A DNA stretch of 64,000 nucleotides from Streptomyces chattanoogensis (GCF_001294335.1 NZ_LGKG01000013.1:62001-126000), one strand, 5' to 3'. Shown: positions 46,902 to 56,466, counted from the stretch's first letter. Made by a program: numbers and translations. Notes: a model not told the origin generated them from the letters alone.

Positions 46902-49406
46902 ATGACCGATACACCCCGCACCCTGGCCGAGGAGCTCAGAACCCGCACCGACAGCGGGCTCGCCGGCCTGCTGCGGGCCCGGCCCGACCTGCTCAGTCCG
47001 GTGCCGGGCGATGTCACCCAGCTCGCCACCCGGGCCGGGACCCGGGCGTCGGTGGTGCGGGCGGTGGAGCGGCTGGACAGGTTCGCGCTGCAGACCGCCG
47101 AGGCGCTGGCGGTGGCGCCCGATCCCTGCCCGTACGAGACGCTCGGCGGGCTGATGGGCGGCGACGCCGGGGACGGGACGGTCGCGGCGGAGCTGCCCCG
47201 GGCGGTGGCCGCGCTGCGGGCGCAGGCGCTGGTGTGGGGGCCGGACGACCGGCTGCGGCTGGTGCGTACGGCCCGTGAGCTGCTCACGCCGAGCGCCACG
47301 CATCCGTCCCCGACCGGGCTCGGCCCGACCGTCGCGGAGGCCGCGGCCGGGATGTCGCCGGGGCGGCTGCAGGAGATCCTCGCCACGGCCGGGCTGCCGG
47401 CCACCCACGATCCGGTCACCGCGGTCGCCGCCCTGACCGGCCTGTTCTGCGACCGGGCCCGGATGGCGGCGCTGCTCGACGCCGCCCCCGCGGAGTCCGT
47501 TGCGGTCCTCGACAAGCTGCTGTGGGGCCCTCCGTACGGCGGTGTGACGGACCGGCCGGCCGGTCATCTGCAGTGGCTCCTGGACCGGGGGCTGCTGCTG
47601 CCGGCGGGCGGGCGCAATGTCGTACTGCCCCGGGAAGCGGCCCTGCACCTGCGTGCCGGGCGCGCCCACCGCACCCCTGAGCCGCTGCCGCCGGTTCTCT
47701 CGCCCGTCACGGAACGCGATCCACAGCTTGTGGACAACGCCGCGGCGAGCCAGGCGTTCACGGCGCTGGCGACCGTCGAGGAGCTGCTCAAGGAGTGGGA
47801 CCTGGGCGGCCCGGCCGTGCTGCGCGCCGGGGGCATGAGCGTCCGCGACCTCAAGCGGACCGCCACCGCCCTGGACACCACCGAGCAGCTGGCCGCCTTC
47901 TGGCTCGAACTCGCCTACGGGGCGGGGCTGATCGCCTCCGACGGCGAGGCCGACGAGCGGTACGCGGCCACGCCGGCCGCCGAGGACTGGCTCCAGCTGC
48001 CCGACCACGAGCGCTGGGCCGTCATCGCGGGCGCGTGGCTGTCCGCGACCCGTACGCCGGGTCTGGTCGGCACCGCCGATGCGAAGGGGCGCGCGCTCGC
48101 CGCCCTCGGCCCGAACCTCGACCGTTCCCCGGCCCCCGAGGTCCGCCACCGCGCCCTCGCCCTCCTGGCCTCCCTCCCGCCCGGTACGTCCGTGCCCCCT
48201 GCGGCGGTGCTGGCGCGCCTCCGGTGGGAGCGGCCGCTGCGGGGAGCGGCGGCGGGCGCGCACGAAGCGGGCCCCGCCGCCCCGGGTTCCGCCGCCCCCG
48301 GCTCCCCCGCCCCCGTGGAGCCGGACCTCCGCTCACGGCTTGCCCAGTGGACGCTCGACGAGGCCGAGTTGCTGGGCGTGACCGGCCGCGGCGCGCTCGC
48401 CGGCCATGCCCGCGCGCTGCTCGACACCGAACCGTCCGCCACGCCCGCCGAGCGCACCGCCGCCGTGTCCCGCGCCGCGGCCCTCCTCGCTCCCCTTCTC
48501 CCCGAGCCCCTTGACCACGTCCTCCTCCAGGCGGACCTGACCGCCGTCGCCCCGGGCCCGCTGCGCCGCCCGCTCGCCGAGGCGCTCGACGTGCTGGCGG
48601 ACGTCGAGTCCAAGGGCGGCGCGACGGTGTACCGCTTCACCCCCGCCTCGGTGCGCCGCGCCCTGGACGCCGGCCGCTCCGCCGCCGAACTCCAGGAGTT
48701 CCTCGGCGCCCACTCCCGTACGCCGGTCCCCCAGCCCCTCGCGTACCTCATCGACGATGTGGCCCGCAGGCACGGCCAGTTGCGGATCGGCGCGGCCGCC
48801 GCCTACCTCCGCTGCGACGACGACGCGCTCCTGTCCGAGATCCTCGCCGACCGCCGCTCCGCCGCCCTCCGCCTGCGCCGTCTGGCCCCCACCGTGCTGG
48901 CCGCGCAGACCGCCCCCGACCAGCTCCTCGACGGCCTGCGCGCCATGGGTTACGCCCCCGCCGCCGAGTCCGCCACCGGCGATGTCCTGATCGCCCGTAC
49001 CGACTCCTACCGGACCGCGCCCCGCACGGCCCCCACCCCGGTCCCCGAGGGCCCGCCCGCCCCCGACGACACCCTCCTCGCCGCCGCCGTACGCGCCATC
49101 CGCGCCGGCGACCTCGCCGCCACCGCCGAACGCAAGCCGGTGCACGCCCCCGCCCCGGCCCCCGGTGCCCTCCCCCGCACCACCTCCGCCGAGACCCTGG
49201 CCACCATGCAGGCCGCCGTCCTGACCAGCTCCGCCCTGTGGATCGGCTACGTCAACGCCGATGGCGCCGCCAGCCAGCGGGTGATCGCCCCGGTGCGCGT
49301 CGAGGGCGGTTTCGTCACGGCCTACGACCACACGTCGGACGAGGTCCGCACCTACCCGCTGCACCGGATCACGGGGGTGGCGGAGCTGGCGGACGACGCG
49401 GTGTGA
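46902..49406 (+). CDS. Helicase-associated protein with XPB/Ssl2 N-terminal-like domain (PF13625 type)
   Basis: An 834-residue protein, mostly helical, without its own Walker motifs. The C-terminal third, with LLQADLTAVAPGPL, VESKGGATVYRFTPASVRRALDAG and RIGAAAAYLRCDDDALL, matches the PF13625 helicase C-terminal domain that also occurs in XPB-like proteins. The gene stands 178 bases before the bacterial XPB helicase in the same direction. The pairing suggests a partner or loading factor for that helicase in DNA repair or transcription. TAACGT (46889-46894) would produce a leaderless message from ATG 46902. Confidence 0.88.
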   Translation: MTDTPRTLAEELRTRTDSGLAGLLRARPDLLSPVPGDVTQLATRAGTRASVVRAVERLDRFALQTAEALAVAPDPCPYETLGGLMGGDAGDGTVAAELPRAVAALRAQALVWGPDDRLRLVRTARELLTPSATHPSPTGLGPTVAEAAAGMSPGRLQEILATAGLPATHDPVTAVAALTGLFCDRARMAALLDAAPAESVAVLDKLLWGPPYGGVTDRPAGHLQWLLDRGLLLPAGGRNVVLPREAALHLRAGRAHRTPEPLPPVLSPVTERDPQLVDNAAASQAFTALATVEELLKEWDLGGPAVLRAGGMSVRDLKRTATALDTTEQLAAFWLELAYGAGLIASDGEADERYAATPAAEDWLQLPDHERWAVIAGAWLSATRTPGLVGTADAKGRALAALGPNLDRSPAPEVRHRALALLASLPPGTSVPPAAVLARLRWERPLRGAAAGAHEAGPAAPGSAAPGSPAPVEPDLRSRLAQWTLDEAELLGVTGRGALAGHARALLDTEPSATPAERTAAVSRAAALLAPLLPEPLDHVLLQADLTAVAPGPLRRPLAEALDVLADVESKGGATVYRFTPASVRRALDAGRSAAELQEFLGAHSRTPVPQPLAYLIDDVARRHGQLRIGAAAAYLRCDDDALLSEILADRRSAALRLRRLAPTVLAAQTAPDQLLDGLRAMGYAPAAESATGDVLIARTDSYRTAPRTAPTPVPEGPPAPDDTLLAAAVRAIRAGDLAATAERKPVHAPAPAPGALPRTTSAETLATMQAAVLTSSALWIGYVNADGAASQRVIAPVRVEGGFVTAYDHTSDEVRTYPLHRITGVAELADDAV

Positions 49407-49488
49407 GCGGGTCCGCCCGGCAGCGTTCCGTCCGTCGTCCCCGACCCGTCCCCGTTCCCGCGCCGATGCGGCACACTGGAGATTTGGC

Positions 49489-49550
49489 CGTACGGGACGA
49501 TCCCGCGCGGACCGTACGGGAATCCCTCGTACGGGAGCCCCTCGTACGGG
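49489..49550. repeat. Four CGTACGGG repeats upstream of the XPB gene
   Basis: The octamer CGTACGGG starts at 49489, 49513, 49528 and 49543. The last three are spaced exactly 15 bp apart and have similar flanks (CCCTCGTACGGGA). They end 34 bases before the XPB start. They could be operator half-sites or a locally expanded sequence. Confidence 0.6.
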
Positions 49551-49583
49551 GACGGCCGCCGGTGACCGGAAAGGGCGAGGCGC

Positions 49584-51236
49584 GTGAACGGACCTCTCAT
49601 CGTCCAGAGCGACAAGACGCTGCTCCTGGAGGTGGACCATGAGCTGGCCGACGCCTGCCGTCGGGCCATCGCGCCGTTCGCGGAGCTGGAGCGGGCGCCG
49701 GAGCACATCCACACCTACCGGGTGACGCCGCTGGGGCTGTGGAACGCGCGGGCCGCCGGGCATGACGCCGAGCAGGTCGTGGATGCGCTGGTGCAGTTCT
49801 CGCGGTATCCGGTGCCGCATGCGCTGCTGGTCGACATCGCGGAGACGATGTCGCGGTACGGGCGGCTGTCGCTGACCAAGCACCCGGCGCACGGGCTGGT
49901 GCTGACCACCACCGACCGGCCGGTGCTCGAGGAGATCCTGCGGTCGAAGAAGGTGCAGCCGCTGGTCGGGGCGCGGATCGACCCGGACAGCGTCGTCGTG
50001 CACCCCTCCGAGCGGGGGCAGATCAAGCAGACGCTGCTGAAGCTGGGCTGGCCCGCCGAGGACCTCGCCGGCTACGTGGACGGTGAGGCGCATCCGATCG
50101 AGCTGCGCGAGGACGGCTGGGCGCTACGGCCGTATCAGCAGCAGGCCGTGGAGGGGTTCTGGCACGGCGGCTCGGGTGTCGTCGTACTGCCCTGTGGTGC
50201 GGGAAAGACGCTGGTCGGGGCCGGTGCGATGGCCCAGGCGAAGGCCACCACGCTGATCCTGGTCACCAACACGGTCTCGGCGCGGCAGTGGAAGCACGAG
50301 CTGGTGAAGCGGACCTCGCTGACCGCGGACGAGATCGGTGAGTACAGCGGCACGAGGAAGGAGATCCGGCCGGTCACCATCGCGACGTATCAGGTGCTGA
50401 CCACGAAGCGGAAGGGTGTGTATCCGCATCTGGAGCTCTTCGACTCCCGCGACTGGGGCCTGATCGTCTATGACGAGGTGCATCTGCTGCCCGCGCCGGT
50501 CTTCAAGTTCACCGCCGATCTGCAGGCGCGGCGGCGGCTGGGGCTGACCGCGACGCTGGTACGGGAGGACGGGCGGGAGTCGGATGTCTTCTCGCTCATC
50601 GGGCCGAAGCGCTTCGACGCCCCGTGGAAGGAGATCGAGGCGCAGGGGTATATCGCCCCGGCCGACTGCGTGGAGGTACGGGTCAATCTGACCGAGTCGG
50701 AGCGGCTGACGTATGCGATGGCCGAGACCGAGGAGAAGTACCGGTACTGCGCGACGACGGCCAGCAAGCAGAGTGTGACGGAGGCGCTGGTCCGGCGTCA
50801 TCAGGGCGAGCAGACGCTGGTCATCGGGCAGTACATCGACCAGCTGGACGAGCTGGGCGAGCATCTGGACGCGCCGGTGATCAAGGGGGAGACCACCAAC
50901 GCGCAGCGGGAGAAGCTCTTCGACGCGTTCCGGGAGGGGAAGATCTCGGTGCTGGTCGTTTCGAAGGTGGCGAACTTCTCGATCGATCTGCCCGAGGCCA
51001 CGGTCGCGATTCAGGTGTCCGGCACCTTCGGGTCGCGGCAGGAGGAGGCGCAGCGGCTGGGGCGGGTGCTGCGGCCCAAGGCGGACGGCCACGAGGCGCG
51101 GTTCTACTCGGTCGTCGCCCGCGACACCATCGACCAGGACTTCGCGGCGCACCGCCAGCGCTTCCTGGCCGAGCAGGGGTACGCGTACCGGATCGTGGAC
51201 TCGGACGAGCTGCTGGCGGCGGACGAGGAGTGGTGA
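49584..51236 (+). CDS. XPB-type DNA repair helicase
   Basis: A 550-residue superfamily 2 helicase. The N-terminal damage-recognition-like domain (1-165) precedes Walker A LPCGAGKTL with Lys208 and the DEVH box at 297-300. Motif VI is in QEEAQRLGRVLRPK, with the RED-like element VREDGRESD. It is the 3'-5' translocase found in actinobacteria as the counterpart of eukaryotic TFIIH XPB. The GTG start at 49584 follows GGGCGAGG. The upstream PF13625 protein is its probable partner. Confidence 0.94.
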   Translation: MNGPLIVQSDKTLLLEVDHELADACRRAIAPFAELERAPEHIHTYRVTPLGLWNARAAGHDAEQVVDALVQFSRYPVPHALLVDIAETMSRYGRLSLTKHPAHGLVLTTTDRPVLEEILRSKKVQPLVGARIDPDSVVVHPSERGQIKQTLLKLGWPAEDLAGYVDGEAHPIELREDGWALRPYQQQAVEGFWHGGSGVVVLPCGAGKTLVGAGAMAQAKATTLILVTNTVSARQWKHELVKRTSLTADEIGEYSGTRKEIRPVTIATYQVLTTKRKGVYPHLELFDSRDWGLIVYDEVHLLPAPVFKFTADLQARRRLGLTATLVREDGRESDVFSLIGPKRFDAPWKEIEAQGYIAPADCVEVRVNLTESERLTYAMAETEEKYRYCATTASKQSVTEALVRRHQGEQTLVIGQYIDQLDELGEHLDAPVIKGETTNAQREKLFDAFREGKISVLVVSKVANFSIDLPEATVAIQVSGTFGSRQEEAQRLGRVLRPKADGHEARFYSVVARDTIDQDFAAHRQRFLAEQGYAYRIVDSDELLAADEEW

Positions 51237-51299
51237 GGTGCGGGCGGCCGGGGATGCGGTGACATGAGCCGGGCAGCCCCCGGCTGACGCCCCGGAGCC

Positions 51300-52607
51300 T
51301 CAGCTCGTACGGGAGCGGGCGCCCGGCCGCTCGGGCGCCGCGCGGGGCAGCGGGATCCGGCCCGGCCCGGCGGGGCGGTCCGCGGCATTGCGTGTCCACC
51401 ACACCAGCGCGGCCAGCAGCGCCAGCCCGAGTAGCGGATACGGCGCGGTGAGCGGCTGCTGCCACCAGGAGAGCCGCAGATCGAGGTCGCCGGTGTGCGG
51501 CACGATCCACAGGGTGCGGGCGGTGAAGGCGAGGGTGACCGCGGCCAGCAGCGCGCGGCGCCAGGGGATGCCGCGGGTGTGCGCGGCGAGGGTGGCCAGC
51601 AGCGGTACGCACCAGACCCAGTGGTGCGACCAGCTGATCGGGGAGACCAGGAGCGCCGTGACGGCGGTGACCAGCACGCCCCAGGTGTCCAGGCCGCGCC
51701 GCAGATAGACGCGGCGGGCGACACAGAGCCCGGCGATGCCGGTGAGCAGCGCCGCCGCCGTCCACAGGAGGCCGGGCTCGGGGTCGTGCAGGACGCGGGA
51801 GATCAGTCCCTGAAGGGACTGGTTGTCGACGATCCAGACCTTGCCGACCCGGCCCGTCTCGAACATCCGCCGCGTCCAGAACTCCACGCTGGCGTCGGGC
51901 AGGAACAGCAGGCCGATGAGCACCGAGACGGCGAATCCGGCGAGGGCGCCGAAGGCGGCCTTCACCCGGCCGGTGATCAGGAGATAGACGGCGAAGAGCG
52001 CGGGGGTGAGCTTGATGCCCGCGGCGATGCCGGTGACGAATCCCTTGAAGCGCGCGCCGTCGGGGCGGGAGAGGTCCCACAGGACCAGGCAGGCCAGGGC
52101 GAGGTTGACCTGGCCGAAGACGAAGGTCTGGAAGACCGGTTCGAGCCAGAGGCCGAGGGCGGTGGCGGCGAGGAGGACGGGGGCCGAGCCGGCGGCCTTG
52201 CGCAGACCGGCGGCCTTGCAGGAGAGGTGGACCAGCAGGGCGAGGAGGGCGGCGTTGACGAGAACGCAGACGACCTTGAGGGTGGCGAGCGAGATCCAGG
52301 CGGTGGGGATGAAGAGCAGGGCGGCGAAGGGCGGGTAGGTGGCGGGGAGGTGCCACTTGGTGACGGTGAATCCGTAGAGGTCACCGCCGGTCGCGGCGGC
52401 TTCGCCTTCCGCGCGGTAGACGGCTATGTCGGACATCGGGAGCGGCTGGACCTCGTACAGCGCCCACAGCCCCCCGAATGACACCGCGAGCAGTGCCGCC
52501 GCGATGATCAGCCGGCGGGGTCCGGCGATGCGGGAGCCGGCGATGCTCTGCGCCCCGGTCCGCGTCCGTCTCCCTTTCCAGGTCCCCGTCCCCTCGGCGG
52601 CAGACAC
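51300..52607 (-). CDS. GT87 family mannosyltransferase-like integral membrane protein
   Basis: A 435-residue polytopic protein with about 10-11 hydrophobic helices. The first loop has the catalytic-type acidic residue in DIAVYRAEGEAAATGGDLYG, and TYPPFAALLFIP and KLTPALFAVYLL are typical of GT87 (PimE-like alpha-1,2-mannosyltransferases using polyprenyl-phosphate mannose). The GTG start at 52607 is supported by the strong ribosome site AAAGGAGG. It likely decorates a lipoglycan or cell-surface polymer. It is convergent with the XPB gene. Confidence 0.88.
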   Translation of the reverse strand: MSAAEGTGTWKGRRTRTGAQSIAGSRIAGPRRLIIAAALLAVSFGGLWALYEVQPLPMSDIAVYRAEGEAAATGGDLYGFTVTKWHLPATYPPFAALLFIPTAWISLATLKVVCVLVNAALLALLVHLSCKAAGLRKAAGSAPVLLAATALGLWLEPVFQTFVFGQVNLALACLVLWDLSRPDGARFKGFVTGIAAGIKLTPALFAVYLLITGRVKAAFGALAGFAVSVLIGLLFLPDASVEFWTRRMFETGRVGKVWIVDNQSLQGLISRVLHDPEPGLLWTAAALLTGIAGLCVARRVYLRRGLDTWGVLVTAVTALLVSPISWSHHWVWCVPLLATLAAHTRGIPWRRALLAAVTLAFTARTLWIVPHTGDLDLRLSWWQQPLTAPYPLLGLALLAALVWWTRNAADRPAGPGRIPLPRAAPERPGARSRTS

Positions 52608-52789
52608 CCGTCGACCCCTCCTTTGTCGCCCCGGAGCGCGCTCTTTGCGGCGACGCTAGTGGATCGAGGCCTACGGCCCGTAACGGTTTCCGGTCATCCG
52701 GACGTCGCGGCGGGGGCGGGCCCTTGCGCCCGATGGCGCGGGGTCCGGGGTGGTGGGCTCCGGGGTGGTGGGGTCGTGGGATACGGCGG

Positions 52790-53005
52790 TCAATCGTCGG
52801 CGTACTCCCCCAGGACCGCGACGCTGAATGCCGCCGCGGCGAAGACCTTGACCGCGCGGAGGACGTTGCCGACCACATGGCGGTGCTGGTGGGCGTGCTC
52901 CGCGGCATGCGGGGCGTCGGTGCCGGGGCCGAGGGCGGTTGCGCCTTTGACCGGATGCAGGGAGATCGGGTGGACGGATGCGGAGTGAATCGCTGCGCTG
53001 CTCAT
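52790..53005 (-). CDS. Small conserved hypothetical protein
   Basis: A 71-residue protein. The middle is His/Ala-rich (HAAEHAHQHRHVVG) and the C-terminus NVLRAVKVFAAAAFSVAVLGEYADD recalls a conserved ending in Streptomyces proteins of unknown function. Start at ATG 53005 is preceded closely by GGAG; an upstream in-frame ATG at 53056 lacks a ribosome site. No function can be assigned. It is divergent from helD. Confidence 0.65.
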   Translation of the reverse strand: MSSAAIHSASVHPISLHPVKGATALGPGTDAPHAAEHAHQHRHVVGNVLRAVKVFAAAAFSVAVLGEYADD

Positions 53006-53096
53006 GTCTCCATGATGGATTTCACGCGATTGCCGCACATCGGTCCATGGGTCCATCCTGCATCGCCCGGAAGTCAGCCTCTGGTTCTACGCAACC

Positions 53097-53118
53097 CCTA
53101 CGGGAGACCTACGGGAGA
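53097..53118. repeat. 11-bp tandem repeat
   Basis: CCTACGGGAGA occurs twice without a gap (53097-53107 and 53108-53118), with a partial third copy after it. It lies in the 336-base gap (53006-53341) between the small divergent gene and helD. The period of one helical turn could present adjacent protein-binding sites on one DNA face. Confidence 0.6.
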
Positions 53119-53178
53119 GCTAGGGGTCCAGGGTCCGCCCGCCCCCGTACGCACCGGGTCACCGCCGCCCAATATCCA

Positions 53179-53208
53179 TTGGCGCCCTTAATAGGTGCTG
53201 ACTACAAT
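53179..53208 (+). promoter_or_regulatory. Putative vegetative promoter of helD
   Basis: TTGGCG (53179-53184) and TACAAT (53203-53208) are separated by 18 bases, giving a start near 53215 and a leader of about 127 bases. I searched this leader for the rifamycin-associated palindrome known from some helD genes and did not see it. Confidence 0.6.
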
Positions 53209-53341
53209 CGCGCGTCTGCCCTGCCTCCCGTCGAGGAGCGCCGCCGACCGGACGGAAACCGGCCGGCCCCGCCGTGCCCGCCCGTCGCGCGCACGCGCCC
53301 GCCGCAGTACGTCCCGCAGGACTCCCACCGGAGGCAACGCC

Positions 53342-55444
53342 GTGCCCTCGCCTGTCCCCGACTCTGTCCCCGACTCAGCCGCTCACCCGTCGCCCGGACC
53401 CTTGGAGCGCGAAAAGGCGCATCTCGCCGCCTCCCGCTCGGCCCTCCGCGCCATGCGCAAGGACGCGGAGGAGCTCAACATCGCGGACGTCACCGCGAAC
53501 TGGGTCAACGCCGAGGTCCTCCAGGGCGAGATCGAAGCCCGTATCAAGGCGCTCGCCGACCTCTCCCACACCCCGCTGTTCTTCGGCCGCCTCGACTATC
53601 TGCACGCCCCGGGCAAGGGTGATGGTGGGCGACGGGAGGGCGAGAACTTCTACATCGGCCGCCGCCATGTCCACGACGCCGACGGCGACCCCATGGTCAT
53701 CGACTGGCGCGCCCCCGTCTCCCAGCCGTTCTACCGGGCGTCCAAGAAGGACCCGATGGATCTGAAGCTGCGCCGCCGATTCGGTTACACCGGCGGCGAG
53801 TTGACGGCCTACGAGGACGAGCATCTCACCGACCCCGCGGAGGCGGAGCGCGCCAGTCAGCTCCTCCAGTCGGAGATCGAGCGGCCGCGCGTCGGCCCCA
53901 TGCGGGACATCGTCGCCACCATCCAGCCCGAGCAGGACGAGATCGTGCGTGCCGGGATCGGCGGTTCGGTCTGCGTCCAGGGGGCGCCGGGCACCGGCAA
54001 GACGGCGGTCGGCCTGCACCGTGTCGCCTATCTCCTGTACGCCCACCGGGAGCGGCTGGCCCGTTCCGGCACCCTCGTCATCGGCCCGAACCGCTCCTTC
54101 CTGCACTACATCGAGCAGGTCCTGCCGGCCCTCGGCGAGCTGGAGGTCAAGCAGGCCACGGTCGATGACCTGGTGGGGCATGTGGAGGTACGCGGCACGG
54201 ACGAGGCGGCCGCGGCGACGGTCAAGGGCGACGCCCGGATGGCGGAGGTGCTGCGGCGCGCCGTCCGCTCGGGCATCACCATGCCGCAGGAGCCCTGTGT
54301 GGTCGTCCGTGGCTCCCGCCGCTGGCGCGTACCGGCGTATGAACTCGAAGAGCTCGTACGGGAGTTGATGGACCGCGACATCCGCTACGGCGCGGCCCGC
54401 GACGCCCTGCCGCAGCGCATCGCGCACGCCGTCCTGGTGCGGATGGAGCAGGCGGGCGAGGCGCCGGACGACCGGGTGCAGGACGCGGTGGCCCGTAACG
54501 CCGCCGTGAAGGCCGCGGTCAAGGCGGTCTGGCCGCCGGTCGATCCGGCCAAGCTGGTGCTGCGCCTGCTGAGCGACGCCGATTTTCTGGCCGAGCAGGC
54601 GGCGGGCATCCTCACGCCCGAGGAGCAGAAGACGATCCTGTGGACCAGACCGGCCCGCAGTGTGAAGAGCGCCAAGTGGTCGTCCGCGGATGCGGTGCTG
54701 ATCGATGAGGCGATGGACCTGGTGGAGCGCACCCCGTCACTGGGTCATGTGGTGCTCGACGAGGCGCAGGACCTCTCCCCGATGCAGTACCGGGCGGTGG
54801 GGCGCCGCTGTACGACGGGTTCCGCGACGATTCTGGGCGATATCGCTCAAGGGACCACCCCGTGGGCGACCGACACCTGGGAGGAGGCGCTGGCCCACCT
54901 GGGCAAGCCCGGGTCGGCCGTCGAGGAGCTGACCCAGGGCTTCCGGGTGCCGCGCGAGGTCATCGCGTATGCGTCCCGGTTGCTGCCGGCCATCGCTCCG
55001 GACCTGACGGAGGCCACCTCGATCCGCGAGTCCGCGGGCGACTTCGCGGTGCGCCGGGTCGCGACGGCCGGACTGGATACAGCCGTCCTCGCGGCGTGCG
55101 ACGAGGCGCTGGCGAAGGAGGGGTCGATCGGCCTGATCGCTGCGGAGGCCCGTATTCCGGTGTTGCGGACGGCCCTCGAGGCGGCGGGCCTGAGCTGTCT
55201 GGCCCCGGGCGAGGAGACCTCCGCCGGGTCCCGTCTCACCCTGGTGCCCGCCACCCTGGCCAAGGGTCTGGAGTACGACCACGTGGTGCTGGACGAGCCC
55301 GCGGCGATCATCGACGGCGAGCCGGACGAACGGACCGGGCTGCGCCGGCTGTATGTGTGCCTGACGCGCCCGGTCTCCGGTCTGACGGTCGTTCATGCGG
55401 CGGAACTGCCGGAACAGCTGACGGCGGAAGCGGACGGGCGCTGA
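53342..55444 (+). CDS. helD: HelD-type RNA polymerase recycling ATPase
   Basis: A 700-residue UvrD-like superfamily 1 protein. An N-terminal coiled-coil arm (about 20-75, EREKAHLAASRSALRAMRKD) precedes Walker A VQGAPGTGKTAVGL with Lys220, Walker B HVVLDEAQDLSPMQ, and a C-terminal VPATLAKGLEYDHVVLDEP and RRLYVCLTRP. HelD pries stalled RNA polymerase from nucleic acid, and in actinobacteria some forms protect against rifamycins. The GTG start at 53342 has CGGAGG upstream. The gene is monocistronic, with a vegetative-type promoter. Confidence 0.9.
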   Translation: MPSPVPDSVPDSAAHPSPGPLEREKAHLAASRSALRAMRKDAEELNIADVTANWVNAEVLQGEIEARIKALADLSHTPLFFGRLDYLHAPGKGDGGRREGENFYIGRRHVHDADGDPMVIDWRAPVSQPFYRASKKDPMDLKLRRRFGYTGGELTAYEDEHLTDPAEAERASQLLQSEIERPRVGPMRDIVATIQPEQDEIVRAGIGGSVCVQGAPGTGKTAVGLHRVAYLLYAHRERLARSGTLVIGPNRSFLHYIEQVLPALGELEVKQATVDDLVGHVEVRGTDEAAAATVKGDARMAEVLRRAVRSGITMPQEPCVVVRGSRRWRVPAYELEELVRELMDRDIRYGAARDALPQRIAHAVLVRMEQAGEAPDDRVQDAVARNAAVKAAVKAVWPPVDPAKLVLRLLSDADFLAEQAAGILTPEEQKTILWTRPARSVKSAKWSSADAVLIDEAMDLVERTPSLGHVVLDEAQDLSPMQYRAVGRRCTTGSATILGDIAQGTTPWATDTWEEALAHLGKPGSAVEELTQGFRVPREVIAYASRLLPAIAPDLTEATSIRESAGDFAVRRVATAGLDTAVLAACDEALAKEGSIGLIAAEARIPVLRTALEAAGLSCLAPGEETSAGSRLTLVPATLAKGLEYDHVVLDEPAAIIDGEPDERTGLRRLYVCLTRPVSGLTVVHAAELPEQLTAEADGR

Positions 55445-55488
55445 GCCGCCGGTCGGCGGGGCGGCACCCCTGATCCACCGGGCGGGCC

Positions 55489-56223
55489 CTAAACGCCCAC
55501 CCCGTCCCGCACCCCGTCCAGCGCCTCCCGCCACTCCCGTACCGCCGCCGCGTCCACCGGGGCGGACCAGCCGGCGGGCCGGGCCGCGCCGCCGATGTGG
55601 AAGGCGTCCAGGCCCGCCGCCCGCAGCCGCGGCAGATGGCCGAGGGTCAGTCCGCCGCCCACCAGGATCCGCGGCGCGTACCCGGCCTCGCCCGCGGCCG
55701 TACGGGCCTGCTCGGCGACCAGCGTCCCCAGGCCCGCCTCGACGCCCTGTGCGGAGCCGGCCGTCAGGTAGGTGTCGGGCCCGGAGCCCCCGGGGAGCCC
55801 CGCCAGTTCCCGGCGCAGCGCGTCGCGGTCGGCGGCGTGGTCGATGGCCCGGTGGAAGGTCCAGCGGCAGCCGTCGATCGCCGCCGCCACGGCCCGTACG
55901 GCGTCGAGGTCGGGCCGTCCGTCCGGGGTCAGGAAGCCCAGGACGAACTCGTCCGCGCCCTCCGCCCGCAGCGCCGCCGCGTCCGCGCACAGTGCCGCGA
56001 CATCCGCGGCGTCCCCGGCCGCGAACCCGTCGGCGGCCCGCAGCATCACCCGCAGCGGGATGTCGACGGCCGCCCGGATCGCCGCGAAGACGGCCCGCGG
56101 CGGGGTGAGCCCGTCGGCCGCCATGTCGGTGACCAGCTCCAGGCGGTCGGCTCCGCCGGCCTGGGCCGCGATCGCATCCTCCGGACCGAGCGCGATGACC
56201 TCCAGGAGCGCGCGCTTGCTCAT
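55489..56223 (-). CDS. cutC: CutC-family copper homeostasis protein
   Basis: A 244-residue TIM-barrel protein. The N-terminus KRALLEVIALGPEDAIAAQAGGADRLELV and the core VLGFLTPDGRPDLDAVRAV and WTFHRAIDH are diagnostic. The C-terminal ILVGGGLTLGHLPRLRAAGLDAFHIGGAAR is also typical. The copper role of CutC is disputed and it may be an enzyme. The start at 56223 is preferred over an upstream start at 56244. A DasR-like site lies 23 bases upstream, which would tie it to amino-sugar control rather than copper. Confidence 0.92.
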   Translation of the reverse strand: MSKRALLEVIALGPEDAIAAQAGGADRLELVTDMAADGLTPPRAVFAAIRAAVDIPLRVMLRAADGFAAGDAADVAALCADAAALRAEGADEFVLGFLTPDGRPDLDAVRAVAAAIDGCRWTFHRAIDHAADRDALRRELAGLPGGSGPDTYLTAGSAQGVEAGLGTLVAEQARTAAGEAGYAPRILVGGGLTLGHLPRLRAAGLDAFHIGGAARPAGWSAPVDAAAVREWREALDGVRDGVGV

Positions 56224-56245
56224 ATGACCCCAATCCAGCGGCAAC

Positions 56246-56257
56246 AGGTCTAGTCCA
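56246..56257. promoter_or_regulatory. DasR-responsive element-like site
   Basis: AGGTCTAGTCCA matches the core of the DasR consensus TGGTCTAGACCA at 10 of 12 positions. It is placed in the promoter region of the cutC-type gene. DasR is the GntR-family N-acetylglucosamine regulator of Streptomyces. Binding is a prediction. Confidence 0.55.
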
Positions 56258-56466
56258 ATATCCAGCCTACGTCCTGGCCGGCCCTCCGGGGATCACATCG
56301 CCGCCGGACGCGCCCGGCAACCACCCGTACGCCGCCGCTCCGCACCCCTCCCCGAACCCGGCCCGAAACCCCTCATTCGTGCAGGTATGGATCACCCCGC
56401 ACATGGGTAACACGCCTTTCCGATAAGGCTGTTGCGCCCGTGACCGATGAGTGTGGGGAGAGTCGG

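Noticed and set aside
53209..53341. helD leader searched for a rifamycin-associated element
   Set aside because: The known inverted repeat with GGGGCTTGC arms is not present.
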